The notes: generated from the letters alone by a model not told the origin. A DNA stretch of 56,768 nucleotides from Collinsella aerofaciens (GCF_015553355.1 NZ_JADNGN010000012.1:1-56768); one strand, 5' to 3'. Shown: positions 15,041-23,882, counted from the first letter of the stretch. Translations and numbers: made by a program.

Positions 15041-15901
15041 TTAGTTCTCCCCCTTATCCTGCTTGCCCAGATACGCCTCGATAACGGCGTCGTTGTTCTG
15101 GATTTCCTCTGCTGTGCCCTTGGCGATAACCTTGCCAAAGTTAAGCACGCAGATGCCTTCGCAGATGTTCATGACGAGCGACATATCATGCTCGATAAGC
15201 ATGATGGCGATGCCGAAGGCGTCGCGAATCTTGACGATGTTCGCCATGAGCTCTGCGGTCTCGGACGGGTTCATGCCGGCGGCAGGCTCGTCGAGCAGCA
15301 GTAGCTTGGGGTTGGTGGCAAGCGCGCGGACGATTTCCAGACGACGCTGAGCGCCGTAAGGAAGCGAGCCGGCCTGTTCATTTGCCAGGTGCTCCATGTC
15401 AAAAATGGACAGCAGCTCCATGGCGCGCTCGTGGGCGGCCTTCTCGTGCTTCCAATACGTCGGCAGGCGCAGCACGCCCTCAAAACCGGAGTAGCGCTCC
15501 TGATTGTGCAGGCCGACCTTAACGTTGTCCTCCACCGTCATGGTATTGAACAGGCGGATGTTCTGGAACGTACGGGCAATACCCATGCGGTTGACCTGGT
15601 AGACCGACTTGCCCGAAGTGTCCTCACCGTCGAGCAGGATGGTGCCGTGCGTAGGCTGGTACACCTTGGTGAGCAGGTTGAAGACCGTGGTCTTGCCGGC
15701 ACCGTTGGGGCCGATGAGACCGGCAATCTCGGTCTTGCCGATGGTTAGGCTAAAGTCGTCGACCGCCTTAAGGCCGCCGAATTCAATGCCCAGGTGAATG
15801 CACTCGAGCGCCGGGCGCTGGCCCAGGTCGCGGTCGGGAACGATGGCGCCAGAAGGATACGGGACCATCTTGCCCTTGTTGAACTCAAACTTACTGGGCA
15901 T
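15041..15901 (-). CDS. livG: Branched-chain amino acid ABC transporter, ATPase LivG
   Basis: Second ATPase of the importer, about 286 residues. It has Walker A GPNGAGKT, the LivG-specific long insert with ARTFQNIRLF, signature LPYGAQRRLEI, Walker B LLLLDEP followed by AAGMNPSET, and the end VIEAYLGK. I chose ATG 15901 with AAGGAGG upstream, overlapping the last bases of livM. The frame also reaches back to 15928 without a better start. Confidence 0.94.
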   Translation of the reverse strand: MPSKFEFNKGKMVPYPSGAIVPDRDLGQRPALECIHLGIEFGGLKAVDDFSLTIGKTEIAGLIGPNGAGKTTVFNLLTKVYQPTHGTILLDGEDTSGKSVYQVNRMGIARTFQNIRLFNTMTVEDNVKVGLHNQERYSGFEGVLRLPTYWKHEKAAHERAMELLSIFDMEHLANEQAGSLPYGAQRRLEIVRALATNPKLLLLDEPAAGMNPSETAELMANIVKIRDAFGIAIMLIEHDMSLVMNICEGICVLNFGKVIAKGTAEEIQNNDAVIEAYLGKQDKGEN

Positions 15902-16979
15902 CGGCTGCCACCTCCTTCTTGGAAGCAAAGCGGTCCTTAATGCGTGCGAAGAACGCCTTGAGCTGTGGGTTGTTAGTAAAGACCATGACCAGAATCAACA
16001 CGATGGCGTAGATGAGCATGCGGTAGTCCGAGAACTGACGGAGCAGCTCGGGGAGCACCGTGAGCAGCGCCGCGGCGATAACGGAGCCGCGCATATTGCC
16101 CAGGCCGCCCAGGACCACGAACACCAGAATGAGGATGGACGTATTGAAGTCGAACTTAGTGGCGGAAAGCTGCGAGAAGTTACCGCCGAACAGGGCTCCG
16201 GCAGCGCCGGCGAGGGCAGCGGAAACCACGAAGGCGATCATGCGGTACTGGGTGACGGAGATGCCCACAGACTCGGCAGCGATCTTGTTGTCGCGCACGG
16301 CAATAATGGCACGACCGGTACGGCTGCGAACCAGGTTGAGCACAATCACGAGCGCGACCATAACCAGGATTGCGCCGGCAAGGAAGGTCGAATAGGTCGA
16401 CACGCCCGATGCGCCCTGCGCGCCCTTGATGATGGCGGTGCCGTCCTCGAGCAGGTGCAGGTCGTCGATCGTGGAGTTACCCGTGATGTTAAAGATCACA
16501 TGCAGGCCGCGGGAATCGACGCCCACAATGAGGCAGGTGACGACCTCTTTGATGATCTCGCCAAAAGCCAGGGTCACAATGGCCAGATAGTCGCCGCTCA
16601 GGCGCAGGACCGGGATACCGATCAAGAAGCCCAAGATGGCAGCGGCGATAGCGCCGACCACAATGCTGACAATCAGGCGCATCGGGTCGGACGGAACGGC
16701 GCTCTCCAGTGCGACGGCGGTGACGATTCCCGTATAGGCGCCGACGCTCATAAAGCCCGCGTGGCCCAGCGACAAATCGCCCGCGATGCCGACGACGAGG
16801 TTAAGGGAGATGGCCATGACGATATAGGCCGTGATGGGAACCAGCTGACCGGCGATCATGCGCGGGATCATGTGGTTAGACTGCATAAAGAACACGATGG
16901 CGAACGCCACAAGGCATATGGCGTACGTAACAAAGTCATGACGCGTCTGCTTGTCTTTAAGAAACTTCATAACGCTCAC
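15891..16979 (-). CDS. livM: Branched-chain amino acid ABC transporter, permease LivM
   Basis: Integral membrane permease, up to 362 residues, with about ten hydrophobic segments. The family motif AIRDNKIAAESVGI-like stretch and GLGNMRGSV lie in the cytoplasmic coupling loop. Translation may begin at GTG 16979 or ATG 16970; both have AAGG/AGGTGA sequences nearby. It starts at the livH stop and overlaps livG by 11 bases, so all the membrane and ATPase genes are tightly coupled. Confidence 0.93.
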   Translation of the reverse strand: MSVMKFLKDKQTRHDFVTYAICLVAFAIVFFMQSNHMIPRMIAGQLVPITAYIVMAISLNLVVGIAGDLSLGHAGFMSVGAYTGIVTAVALESAVPSDPMRLIVSIVVGAIAAAILGFLIGIPVLRLSGDYLAIVTLAFGEIIKEVVTCLIVGVDSRGLHVIFNITGNSTIDDLHLLEDGTAIIKGAQGASGVSTYSTFLAGAILVMVALVIVLNLVRSRTGRAIIAVRDNKIAAESVGISVTQYRMIAFVVSAALAGAAGALFGGNFSQLSATKFDFNTSILILVFVVLGGLGNMRGSVIAAALLTVLPELLRQFSDYRMLIYAIVLILVMVFTNNPQLKAFFARIKDRFASKKEVAADAQ

Positions 16980-17861
16980 CTACACCTTCTCGGGAACGTA
17001 CTTGCCCAAGAGGCCGGCAGGCTTGACGAGCAGGACGATGATCAAAACACCAAAGACGATGGAGTTGGCAAGGCTCGTGGAAATGTAAGCCTGCGCCATC
17101 GCCTCGATGATGCCGATGAGAATGCCGCCGACAAAGGCACCAGGAATGGAGCCGATGCCGCCGAAAACGGCAGCGTCGAAGGCCTTGATGCCAGGCATGG
17201 CGCCCGTCGTGGGCTGTAGCACCGGCGAGTAGGAGCACAGGAGCACGCCGGCGATGGCGGCAAGTGCCGAGCCGATAGCGAACGTCATCGAGATGGTGCG
17301 GTTGACGTTGATGCCCATGAGCTGAGCGGCGGCCTTGTCCTCGGACACGGCGCGCATGGCCTTGCCCATCTTGGTCTTACCTGTAAAGAACATCAGGCCG
17401 GCCATGATAACCAGGCAGGCGACGATGGTGACGAGCGAGACGGCGCTTACGTTGAACTTGGCCAAGAACTCCGGCACCGGAAAGGTGACGAGCGAAGTGA
17501 AGTTCTTGGGCGTGGCGCCCCACAGAAGCTGCGCGGCGTTCTGCAGGAAGTAAGACACGCCGATGGCCGTGATCAGAACGGCCAGCGGGCCCGCCTGGCG
17601 CAGCGGCTTATAGGCCAAACCCTCAATGAGAACACCGAGAACCGTGCAGACCACACAAGAGAGAACTACAGATGCCCAGCCTGGGAGGCCGAGATACGAC
17701 GTGGCGCAGAACGAGACATAGGCACCGACCATGATGACGTCGCCGTGAGCGAAGTTGAGCATCTTGGCGATACCGTAGACCATGGTGTAGCCCAACGCGA
17801 TGATGGCGTAGACGCTGCCCATGGACAGGCCGTTGACCAGGTATTGGATAAAGACCGTCAT
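16980..17861 (-). CDS. livH: Branched-chain amino acid ABC transporter, permease LivH
   Basis: A 293-residue permease with about eight membrane segments, starting MTVFIQYLVNGLSMGSVYAI, the classic LivH N-terminus (GLSxGSxYALIALGYTMVYGI). The C-terminal motif VFGGIGSIPGAFVGG is also present. GGGGG lies 9 bases before the chosen ATG. The gene is separated from livJ by 139 bases holding two hairpins, which may tune permease output relative to the binding protein. Confidence 0.94.
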   Translation of the reverse strand: MTVFIQYLVNGLSMGSVYAIIALGYTMVYGIAKMLNFAHGDVIMVGAYVSFCATSYLGLPGWASVVLSCVVCTVLGVLIEGLAYKPLRQAGPLAVLITAIGVSYFLQNAAQLLWGATPKNFTSLVTFPVPEFLAKFNVSAVSLVTIVACLVIMAGLMFFTGKTKMGKAMRAVSEDKAAAQLMGINVNRTISMTFAIGSALAAIAGVLLCSYSPVLQPTTGAMPGIKAFDAAVFGGIGSIPGAFVGGILIGIIEAMAQAYISTSLANSIVFGVLIIVLLVKPAGLLGKYVPEKV

Positions 17862-17907
17862 GTTCCACATCCCCCTTTCGAATAGGTTTCCAGTTAATGT
17901 ATGAAAC

Positions 17908-17927
17908 AGGGACGTTACACTGTCCCT
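17908..17927. repeat. Small hairpin AGGGAC/GTCCCT
   Basis: A 6-bp stem around 8 bases in the livJ-livH gap. It shares the AGGGAC core of the palindrome at 14216-14274. Confidence 0.45.
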
Positions 17928-17938
17928 AGATACCAAGC

Positions 17939-17968
17939 AAGCAGGGAAGGCCAAAACCTCCCCTGCTT
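17939..17968 (-). terminator. livJ-livH intercistronic hairpin (attenuator or stabiliser)
   Basis: AAGCAGGGGAGG pairs with CCTTCCCTGCTT on the minus strand (one mismatch) around a short loop, 32 bases after livJ. No U-run follows. Such hairpins between a binding-protein gene and its permease genes commonly protect the upstream message so that more binding protein is made (family knowledge; function here inferred). Confidence 0.6.
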
Positions 17969-18000
17969 GGGATCAAAACCGCTCTATGTAAGGCGGCCAA

Positions 18001-19188
18001 TTAGGCCTGTACGTACTTGCCGTCGGTGATGACGTACGCCGTGGGATCCTTCTGGACCTGGCCCTTATCGTTCCAGGTGAGCTTGCCGGTCAGACCGTCA
18101 ACGGTAATCTTGAGCATAGCCTTGGACAGCTTCTCGGCGGCCTCGGTCGGATCGGCGTCGACACCAAGACCGGCCTCCTTGACGGCCTCGGCCACCGCGT
18201 GCACGCCGTCGTAGGCGTCGGCGGCAAACTGGTCGGGGGTATCGCCGTACTTATCCTTGTAAGCGTTAACGAAGTCGGCGTTCTTCTCGTCGTCGGCGGA
18301 GAACGGGGTCATGAGCAGCAGACCCTCGGCAAGAGAGGTATCGAAGCCCTCAACGCCCAGGATGCCGTCCATGCCGTCGCAGCCCATCATCTTGACGTCG
18401 TAGCCCATGTCCTTGGCGTTCTTGAGCAGGACGGACGCCGGCGTGTAGTAGATCGGCGCAAAGATCATGGTGGCGCCGGCCTGCTTGGCCTTGGTCAGCT
18501 GATTGGTAAAGCTCGTGGCGGAGTCGTCCTTAAAGGTCTCCTCGTCAACAATCTCGAGCTTGGACTCAGCAGCCTGGGCCTTAAAGGAATCTGCGATGCC
18601 CGAAGAATAGGCGTCGCCGGAGTTATAGAACAGCACGAACTTTTCGTCCGCATACTTCTGCGCCAGGAACTTGGCAGCGTTGACACCCTGGTTGGGGTCG
18701 GTGAAGCAAACCTGGAAGACGCAATCCTTGCCGTCGGTGACGTCCTCGGAGGACGCGGACGGGGTGATCATGAACGTCTTGGGGTCGTTACCGCACTCGG
18801 CGGCAACGGCAACCGACGCACCCGTGGTGGTCGGGCCGACGAGGGCCTGCATGCCCCAGTCGAGCAGGGTGTTGAAGGCGTTGACGGCCTTCTCGCCGTC
18901 GGCCTGGTCATCCTCGGCCTTGCTGGCAAGCGGCAGCTCCTTGGTCGAGAAATCCTTGCAGCCAAGCTCGACACCCTGGGTAACGGACTTGCCGTAGGAC
19001 GCGTTGGCGCCGGTCAGCGGGCCGATGGTACCGATCTTAAACGAAGCGTCGCTCGAAGCGGAACCGCTGTCGCCGCCGTTGGAGGAGCAGCCAGCTAGAA
19101 TGGACATCGCCCCCAGACCTGCTGCGCTCGCGATAACGCTCCTGCGATTCATAACAGGGTTCAATGACTTACCGGTGAGGCTCGACAT
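18001..19188 (-). CDS. livJ: Branched-chain amino acid ABC transporter, substrate-binding lipoprotein
   Basis: A 395-residue extracytoplasmic binding protein. The N-terminus has basic residues NRRS, a hydrophobic stretch and the lipobox LAGC, so it is exported and lipid-anchored; the twin arginine might even allow Tat export. The mature domain begins FKIGTIGPLTGANASYGK, the usual leucine-binding-protein opening, and ends PTAYVITDGKYVQA. GGAG precedes the ATG at 7 bases. First gene of liv operon. A 14-codon remnant closely matching its C-terminus lies upstream at 19460-19504. Confidence 0.93.
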   Translation of the reverse strand: MSSLTGKSLNPVMNRRSVIASAAGLGAMSILAGCSSNGGDSGSASSDASFKIGTIGPLTGANASYGKSVTQGVELGCKDFSTKELPLASKAEDDQADGEKAVNAFNTLLDWGMQALVGPTTTGASVAVAAECGNDPKTFMITPSASSEDVTDGKDCVFQVCFTDPNQGVNAAKFLAQKYADEKFVLFYNSGDAYSSGIADSFKAQAAESKLEIVDEETFKDDSATSFTNQLTKAKQAGATMIFAPIYYTPASVLLKNAKDMGYDVKMMGCDGMDGILGVEGFDTSLAEGLLLMTPFSADDEKNADFVNAYKDKYGDTPDQFAADAYDGVHAVAEAVKEAGLGVDADPTEAAEKLSKAMLKITVDGLTGKLTWNDKGQVQKDPTAYVITDGKYVQA

Positions 19189-19209
19189 GCGGCTCTCCTC
19201 TCAAATCTC

Positions 19210-19230
19210 GTCGGGTTTCGGTTACCCGAC
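19210..19230 (-). promoter_or_regulatory. Leader hairpin before livJ
   Basis: A perfect 7-bp inverted repeat GTCGGGT/ACCCGAC with a 7-base loop, 22 bases upstream of the livJ start. It could be an operator or an mRNA leader hairpin. No T-run follows. Confidence 0.4.
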
Positions 19231-19459
19231 AGGCCATCCTTCGCCGTGTTCGGCGTTCGCAAAATAGTAGACGCTTTAGTTGAGAAAAGTGGCGATTATT
19301 TCAACTTTTCTTTTGTTTTGCCCATTTATCCATAATTCTGCGTATTCCTGTCGGTTTATGCAGTTTAGCCACTTTATTGTGTGAAAGTAATGTTTCCGTT
19401 CTGTTACAGGCGTCCTTGCCCTGAATAAAACGGCCCCACCGACCGCGTTTTGTACGCAC
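19231..19459. other. livJ upstream region with operator-like repeats
   Basis: A non-coding, AT-richer stretch. An imperfect palindrome at 19279-19305 has arms GTTGAGAAA and TTTCAAC. AAAGTGGC near 19286 is matched by GCCACTTT near 19368. These could be regulator sites for livJ. On the minus strand, an AAAACG...CGTTTTATT hairpin at about 19422-19452 follows the livJ-like remnant and looks like its old terminator. Confidence 0.35.
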
Positions 19460-19504
19460 CTAGGCGGCGATGTACTTGCCGTCCTGAATCACATAGGCTG
19501 TAGG
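19460..19504 (-). pseudogene. Vestigial C-terminus of a second livJ-like gene
   Basis: Read on the minus strand, this piece encodes PTAYVIQDGKYIAA followed by a stop, nearly identical to the end of the intact LivJ (PTAYVITDGKYVQA). Upstream of it the frame no longer resembles a binding protein, so only the last 14 codons and probably the terminator survive. It is best explained as a tandem paralogue lost by deletion. Confidence 0.75.
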
Positions 19505-19664
19505 TCGTATGTAGTGAGCATGTTTCCAATGTTTCCGCAGCGTTTCGGGGGTGCCGTTTTGTGCGACTCCTGTTGCCTGGCGAGCACGCGCCCTCGGTTC
19601 ACGCTAGAATGCACTCAACCTTTAAGCGGTTAATCCATCCATAAGATGCACGAAGGAGCTATCT

Positions 19665-21008
19665 ATGAGCGAACCCCTGCGCACCGTGAACGTCGGCCTC
19701 ATCGGTCTGGGAACCGTCGGCGGCGGCGTGGCCCGCCTGATTAAGAGCCACCACGATGAGTACCTGGCCGCCTACGGCATCGACCTTAAGCTGACCCGCG
19801 CCTGCGCGCTTGCCTGGGAGCAGGCCGAGGCAGCAGGCATTGAGCGCGAGGCCTTTACGAGTGACTGGCATGATGTCGTCACCGACCCAGCCGTCGATAT
19901 CGTCGTCGAGCTCATCGGAGGCGAGCACCCCGCGACCGAGATCTTCACCACCGCCTTCGAGAACGGCAAGCACGTCGTCTCTGCCAACAAGGCCCTGCTG
20001 GGCCGTCATGTCGAGACGCTCGCCGAGAAGGCGCGTGAGTGCGGCGTGCAGATTAAGTGCGAGGCCAGCTGCGGTGGCGGCATCCCCATCGTCAGCACGC
20101 TCGAGCACGACCTGGTGGGCAACAAGATCCTGACCATCGCCGGCATCCTCAACGGCACCACCAACTATATCCTGTCGCGCATGGACGCCGAGGGCGCCGA
20201 TTACGCTGACGTGCTCGCCGACGCCCAGGCCAAGGGCTATGCCGAGGCCGACCCGTCCGCAGACGTCGACGGCTTCGACGCCGCCAGCAAGACGGCCATC
20301 CTCGCCTCCATCGGCTTTGGCACCCGCGTTACCACCGATGATGTGTGCCAGCAGGGTATCCGCACCATCGGCGCCGAGGACATCGCCCAGGCCCGCGAGC
20401 TCGGCTACACCATTAAGCTGCTCGGCATCGCCCGCAACACCGACGCCGGCGTCGATGTTCGCGTGCATCCCACGCTGATTCCCGCCGACCATATGCTTGC
20501 CAAGGTCAACGGCGCCATGAACGCTGTCTACGTGGTAGGCGACGCCGTAGGCGAGACCATGTTCTACGGTGCCGGCGCAGGCTCCTTCCCCACCGCGAGC
20601 GCCGTCGTGGGCGATATCCTGTCGCTCTCCGAGCAGATCAGCCGCGGCGTGGCTCCGCTGCCCGAGATTGAGCCCTATGGCCACAACCTCGCCTTTAAGC
20701 CCATGGACGAGCTCCAGACCAAGTACTATGTGCGCCTGAAGGTCGCCGACCGCGTGGGTGCCCTGTCCGAGACGGTCAACATCTTTGCCAAGCACAACAT
20801 CTCGATCTCGCTCATCAACCAGGTCGAAGACGGCAAGTCGGGCGTCAGCGATGCCTGTTCGGTCATCTTCCTGACGCACCGCGCGCTCGAGAAGGACGTC
20901 CAGGCTGCCGCTGCCGAGCTTGCCAGCGTCGACTGCGTGGCCGAGGTCGCCAACGTCCTGCGCATCGAGGACGTTGAGGCTTGGACCGAAGGCGTCATGG
21001 CGAACTAG
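19665..21008 (+). CDS. hom: Homoserine dehydrogenase with C-terminal ACT domain
   Basis: Reduces aspartate semialdehyde to homoserine for threonine and methionine synthesis, using NAD(P)H. The protein is 447 residues. It has the Rossmann motif GLIGLGTVGGGV (residues ~8-19), the homoserine-binding LNGTTNYILSRM, the catalytic region EADPSADVDGFDAASKTAILA, and an ACT domain from about 345 (KVADRVGALSETVNIFAKHNISI), which usually gives threonine feedback. GAAGGAG lies before the ATG. Single-gene unit with a terminator at 21043. Confidence 0.96.
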   Translation: MSEPLRTVNVGLIGLGTVGGGVARLIKSHHDEYLAAYGIDLKLTRACALAWEQAEAAGIEREAFTSDWHDVVTDPAVDIVVELIGGEHPATEIFTTAFENGKHVVSANKALLGRHVETLAEKARECGVQIKCEASCGGGIPIVSTLEHDLVGNKILTIAGILNGTTNYILSRMDAEGADYADVLADAQAKGYAEADPSADVDGFDAASKTAILASIGFGTRVTTDDVCQQGIRTIGAEDIAQARELGYTIKLLGIARNTDAGVDVRVHPTLIPADHMLAKVNGAMNAVYVVGDAVGETMFYGAGAGSFPTASAVVGDILSLSEQISRGVAPLPEIEPYGHNLAFKPMDELQTKYYVRLKVADRVGALSETVNIFAKHNISISLINQVEDGKSGVSDACSVIFLTHRALEKDVQAAAAELASVDCVAEVANVLRIEDVEAWTEGVMAN

Positions 21009-21042
21009 TTCGGTTTACACCCCACAACGCATTTGCTCGAAG

Positions 21043-21075
21043 GGCTCCCGTCCGATGTGGGATGGGAGCCTTTTT
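21043..21075 (+). terminator. Terminator of hom
   Basis: GGCTCCCGTCC pairs with GGATGGGAGCC (one G-U) and is followed immediately by TTTTT, 34 bases after the hom stop. Confidence 0.9.
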
Positions 21076-21224
21076 GTCTCCTGCCCTAAGCACAACGACA
21101 GGGCACATTTGCGCGAGCCGCTCATCGGTAACGCGGGCTACCGTTCACCGATATGCAAACACGGCCGATTCCGGTTACGGCTACGCTGTGCTGCGAATGT
21201 CCGCCCGCGATGAGAGGAAATACC

Positions 21225-21974
21225 ATGTTGCTCGAGGGCAAGAAAGCAATCATCACCGGAGGCACGCGCGGTATCGGCTATGCCATCGCCTGCCGTTTTA
21301 TCGAGGAGGGCGCCTCCGTCACTGTCTTTGGCTCGCGTCAAGAGACCGCCGATGCGGCCGTTGAGAAGCTGACAGCCGCCTATCCCGACGCCAAGGTCTG
21401 GGGCCGCTCCTGCGACCTCACCTCACTCGAAGCCGTGACCGAGGCCTTTACCCAGGCTGCATCCGACATGGGCGGCTTGGACACGGTCGTCAACAATGCC
21501 GGTATCTCCCAGCGTTCACCCCTCTTGGACTACACGGCCGAGGAGTTCGCAAAGGTCATGGACCTTAACGTCGTCGCCGTCTTTAATGGCCACCAGGCTG
21601 CCGCCAAGATCATGACCGAGGCCGGCCACGGCGGCACCATCACTACCACAAGCTCGATGGTCGCCAAGTACGGCCAGCCCTCCGGCGTCGGTTACCCCAC
21701 GTCCAAGTTTGCCGTCAACGGTATGGTCCAGTCGCTCTCGCGCGAGCTCGCCCCCGTGGGCATTCGCGTCAATGCCGTTGCACCCGGCGTAACCAAAACC
21801 GATATGGTCGCTAACCTGCCCGAAGAGGTTATTAAGCCCATCATCGCCACCATTCCGCTGGGTCGCATGGGCGAGCCCGAGGATGTCGCCAACGCCTTTG
21901 TTTTCCTGGCGAGCGACATGTCCTCCTACGTCACGGGCGCCGTGCTCCCCGTCGACGGAGCCGCCCGCTCTTAA
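21225..21974 (+). CDS. Short-chain dehydrogenase/reductase (FabG-like)
   Basis: A 249-residue NAD(P)-dependent oxidoreductase. It has the glycine motif TGGTRGIGYAIA, the structural NNAG, catalytic Ser in TTTSSMV, Tyr and Lys in GYPTSK, and the C-terminal SYVTGAVLPVDGA. The family covers FabG reductases, sugar-alcohol and hydroxysteroid dehydrogenases, and sequence alone does not choose. ATG 21225 has AGAGG 7 bases upstream; an in-frame ATG at 21153 does not. Stands alone between the hom terminator and its own terminator. Confidence 0.87.
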   Translation: MLLEGKKAIITGGTRGIGYAIACRFIEEGASVTVFGSRQETADAAVEKLTAAYPDAKVWGRSCDLTSLEAVTEAFTQAASDMGGLDTVVNNAGISQRSPLLDYTAEEFAKVMDLNVVAVFNGHQAAAKIMTEAGHGGTITTTSSMVAKYGQPSGVGYPTSKFAVNGMVQSLSRELAPVGIRVNAVAPGVTKTDMVANLPEEVIKPIIATIPLGRMGEPEDVANAFVFLASDMSSYVTGAVLPVDGAARS

Positions 21975-22018
21975 GGGACCACAAGCCTCAGCTCCCAGCC
22001 TCAACATAGTCCAACAAA

Positions 22019-22068
22019 GAAGGCGCGCCGTCTGCATCAACTGCAGGCAGCGCGCCTTCTTCTGTTTG
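22019..22068 (+). terminator. Terminator after the short-chain dehydrogenase
   Basis: A 17-bp imperfect stem, GAAGGCGCGCCGTCTGC with GCAGGCAGCGCGCCTTC, is followed by TTCTGTTT, 45 bases after the stop codon. Confidence 0.85.
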
Positions 22069-22071
22069 AAA

Positions 22072-22304
22072 GGGAAGCTGTGTCCCGCAGTCCCGACTCA
22101 GACCGGGACGCAGCTTCCCTCAGGGCCATGTTTCGGAAAGAGCGCCCCGTCTTGAACGCCGATTCTGGGATACCGTTTCCGCAACGGGTCTCTCGCGGAA
22201 ACTGCATCCCACTCTGAGCGCCCATTCCGGGACACAGTTTCCCAACGGCCCCCGTTTCGGAAACCACATCCCGTTCCGAGCCTTCAAAGCGGGACGCGGC
22301 TTCC
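22072..22304. repeat. Four tandem ~62-bp units, each a palindrome (GGAARC...GYTTCC)
   Basis: Palindromic units occupy 22072-22119, 22135-22180, 22197-22242 and 22259-22304, so they start 63, 62 and 62 bases apart. Each opens with GGAA and ends TTCC. Units 1, 3 and 4 share arms of the form GGAARCYRYRTCCC and GGGACRCRGYTTCC; unit 2 is the most degenerate. Linkers between units are about 15-17 bases. The array fills the gap between two convergent genes and ends just before the antiporter stop codon. It has no coding features. Confidence 0.85.
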
Positions 22305-22319
22305 CCGAGAGAGTATCGA

Positions 22320-23882
22320 CTACTTGCCGTCGTCGTCCTCGGCTTCTTCTCTTGCATAGAGCTCCAACATGCGGCGGCGGTATTCGCGCACGGCGAGCTT
22401 GGCGCGCTCCAGGCGGCGACGCTCGCGCGGGGTCAGCTCGGACGGGTCGACCTCATCACCATAGGTCTTATCGGCAAGAAGATGCGCCGCGTCCACGATG
22501 CGGGCATCGATGTGGCCGCTCGCCGCCTCGGCGGAAAGACGCTCGGCAATCGTATCGAGCGTAGGCAAGCCCTCGAATACGCGACCATGGCCATGCGAAG
22601 TCAGCAGCTCGTGCTCACGTGCGAGCAGGCTCGCCAAATCGTGATGGGCGCGCAGGATGTCGAGCGCATCGGATGGATGCTCGGCAACTTCTGCCACGGC
22701 GGCGACCGGCGCGGCGTCGACCACGCGGTAGAAGAGCTGCGCGAGCAACGGCATCAAGAACACCGTGATGGCACCGGCAGCAACCATGACCGACACAATA
22801 TCTTGCGACAGCGCGCCCGCGTTGACGGCAACGCTTGTCACGGCAACGATGATCGGCAGGGCCGTGGTGCAGTACAGGGCCACGGTAATGCGACCATACG
22901 CCGACACATCGCGCGTCGCAGGACAAATGCTCATAGAAATAAGAATGGGCACGGCACGAATAATCAACAACGCCACGATAAAGCCCACGAGCAGACCCGG
23001 GCGCGACGCCACGGCCGTCAGATCGATCTTTGCGCCCGATACGGTAAAGAATACCGGAATCAAAAAGCCGTAGGCCAGGCCATCGAGCTTGGTCTCGAGC
23101 GTATGGTTGCCCTCGGGGATGATATAGCGCAAGACAAAGCCGGCGGCAAAAGAACCCAACACGATGTCGAGATCAAAGACGGCCGAGAACGCCACGAGTG
23201 TGACCAGGATGAGCACCGTCAGGCGCACGAAGGTCTGCGACGTGGTATCGGCGCGTTCCTCGACAAACGCAAAGAAGCGGCTGCCGACACGCTTGGAGCG
23301 GCTTGGGACCACAGCCAGCAACACGCAAACCACCGCAAACAAGCCAAGGATTACGAGCGTTTGGATGCCAGTGCGGGCAGACAGCAGCACCGACATGGCG
23401 AGCACAGGGCCGAGCTCACCCCAGGTGCCATACGCGAGAATCGAGTCGCCCACACGCGTGCCAGTGAGCGAGCGCTCACGCATGATGGGCACGAGCGTGC
23501 CGAGCGCCGTCGAAGTGAGGGCAAGCGTCACGGCGATACCGTCGAAATGACTGACCGAGAACCACGGGGTAAAGCGCACGGCAAGCCAGGCGATACCAAA
23601 CGTGACGGCCCACGTCGCCAAGCCGTAGCGCCCCTCGACGCCCGTGATGCTCTTGGGGTCGATCTCAAAGCCGGCAAGCAGGAACAAAAAGGCCAGGCCC
23701 AGCTCGGACACAAGCGAGACCTCAGCATCTACATGGATGACGCCGAGCATATGGGGTCCCAGCACCGCGCCGAGCACGAGCAAAAAGACCGTCTCGGGAA
23801 CAGGTTTTCCGGGAATCGCCGAGGCGATAAAAGGACTCGCAAAGGCCACGAGTGCGATGATGGCGAGCGAAACGAATGCCAT
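22320..23882 (-). CDS. Cation:proton antiporter, CPA2 (KefB/NapA-like) family
   Basis: A 520-residue membrane protein with about 12 to 13 hydrophobic segments in residues 1-385. It includes the antiporter core motifs SELGLAFLFLLAGFEID (unwound-helix/Asp region) and SFAAGFVLRYIIPE. The C-terminal ~130 residues are charged and cytoplasmic, ending in an acidic EEAEDDDGK. They lack an obvious TrkA-N nucleotide-binding motif. The protein should exchange Na+ or K+ for H+ in pH or ion homeostasis. AAAGG precedes the ATG. Confidence 0.88.
   Translation of the reverse strand: MAFVSLAIIALVAFASPFIASAIPGKPVPETVFLLVLGAVLGPHMLGVIHVDAEVSLVSELGLAFLFLLAGFEIDPKSITGVEGRYGLATWAVTFGIAWLAVRFTPWFSVSHFDGIAVTLALTSTALGTLVPIMRERSLTGTRVGDSILAYGTWGELGPVLAMSVLLSARTGIQTLVILGLFAVVCVLLAVVPSRSKRVGSRFFAFVEERADTTSQTFVRLTVLILVTLVAFSAVFDLDIVLGSFAAGFVLRYIIPEGNHTLETKLDGLAYGFLIPVFFTVSGAKIDLTAVASRPGLLVGFIVALLIIRAVPILISMSICPATRDVSAYGRITVALYCTTALPIIVAVTSVAVNAGALSQDIVSVMVAAGAITVFLMPLLAQLFYRVVDAAPVAAVAEVAEHPSDALDILRAHHDLASLLAREHELLTSHGHGRVFEGLPTLDTIAERLSAEAASGHIDARIVDAAHLLADKTYGDEVDPSELTPRERRRLERAKLAVREYRRRMLELYAREEAEDDDGK

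Noticed and set aside
15798-17219. 473-codon open frame on the plus strand across livG-livM-livH
   Set aside because: Lies opposite three clear transporter genes; composition is His/Asp/Gly/Ala-rich, as expected from antisense reading of high-GC genes, with no ribosome-binding site or motif.
21225-21974. 7-beta-hydroxysteroid dehydrogenase, known from Collinsella
   Set aside because: N-terminal glycine motif and remainder look like general FabG-type reductases and do not match what I recall of that enzyme.
22072-22304. Possible CRISPR array
   Set aside because: Repeats are themselves long palindromes and have diverged, linkers are about 15 bases and not spacer-like, and there are no cas genes.
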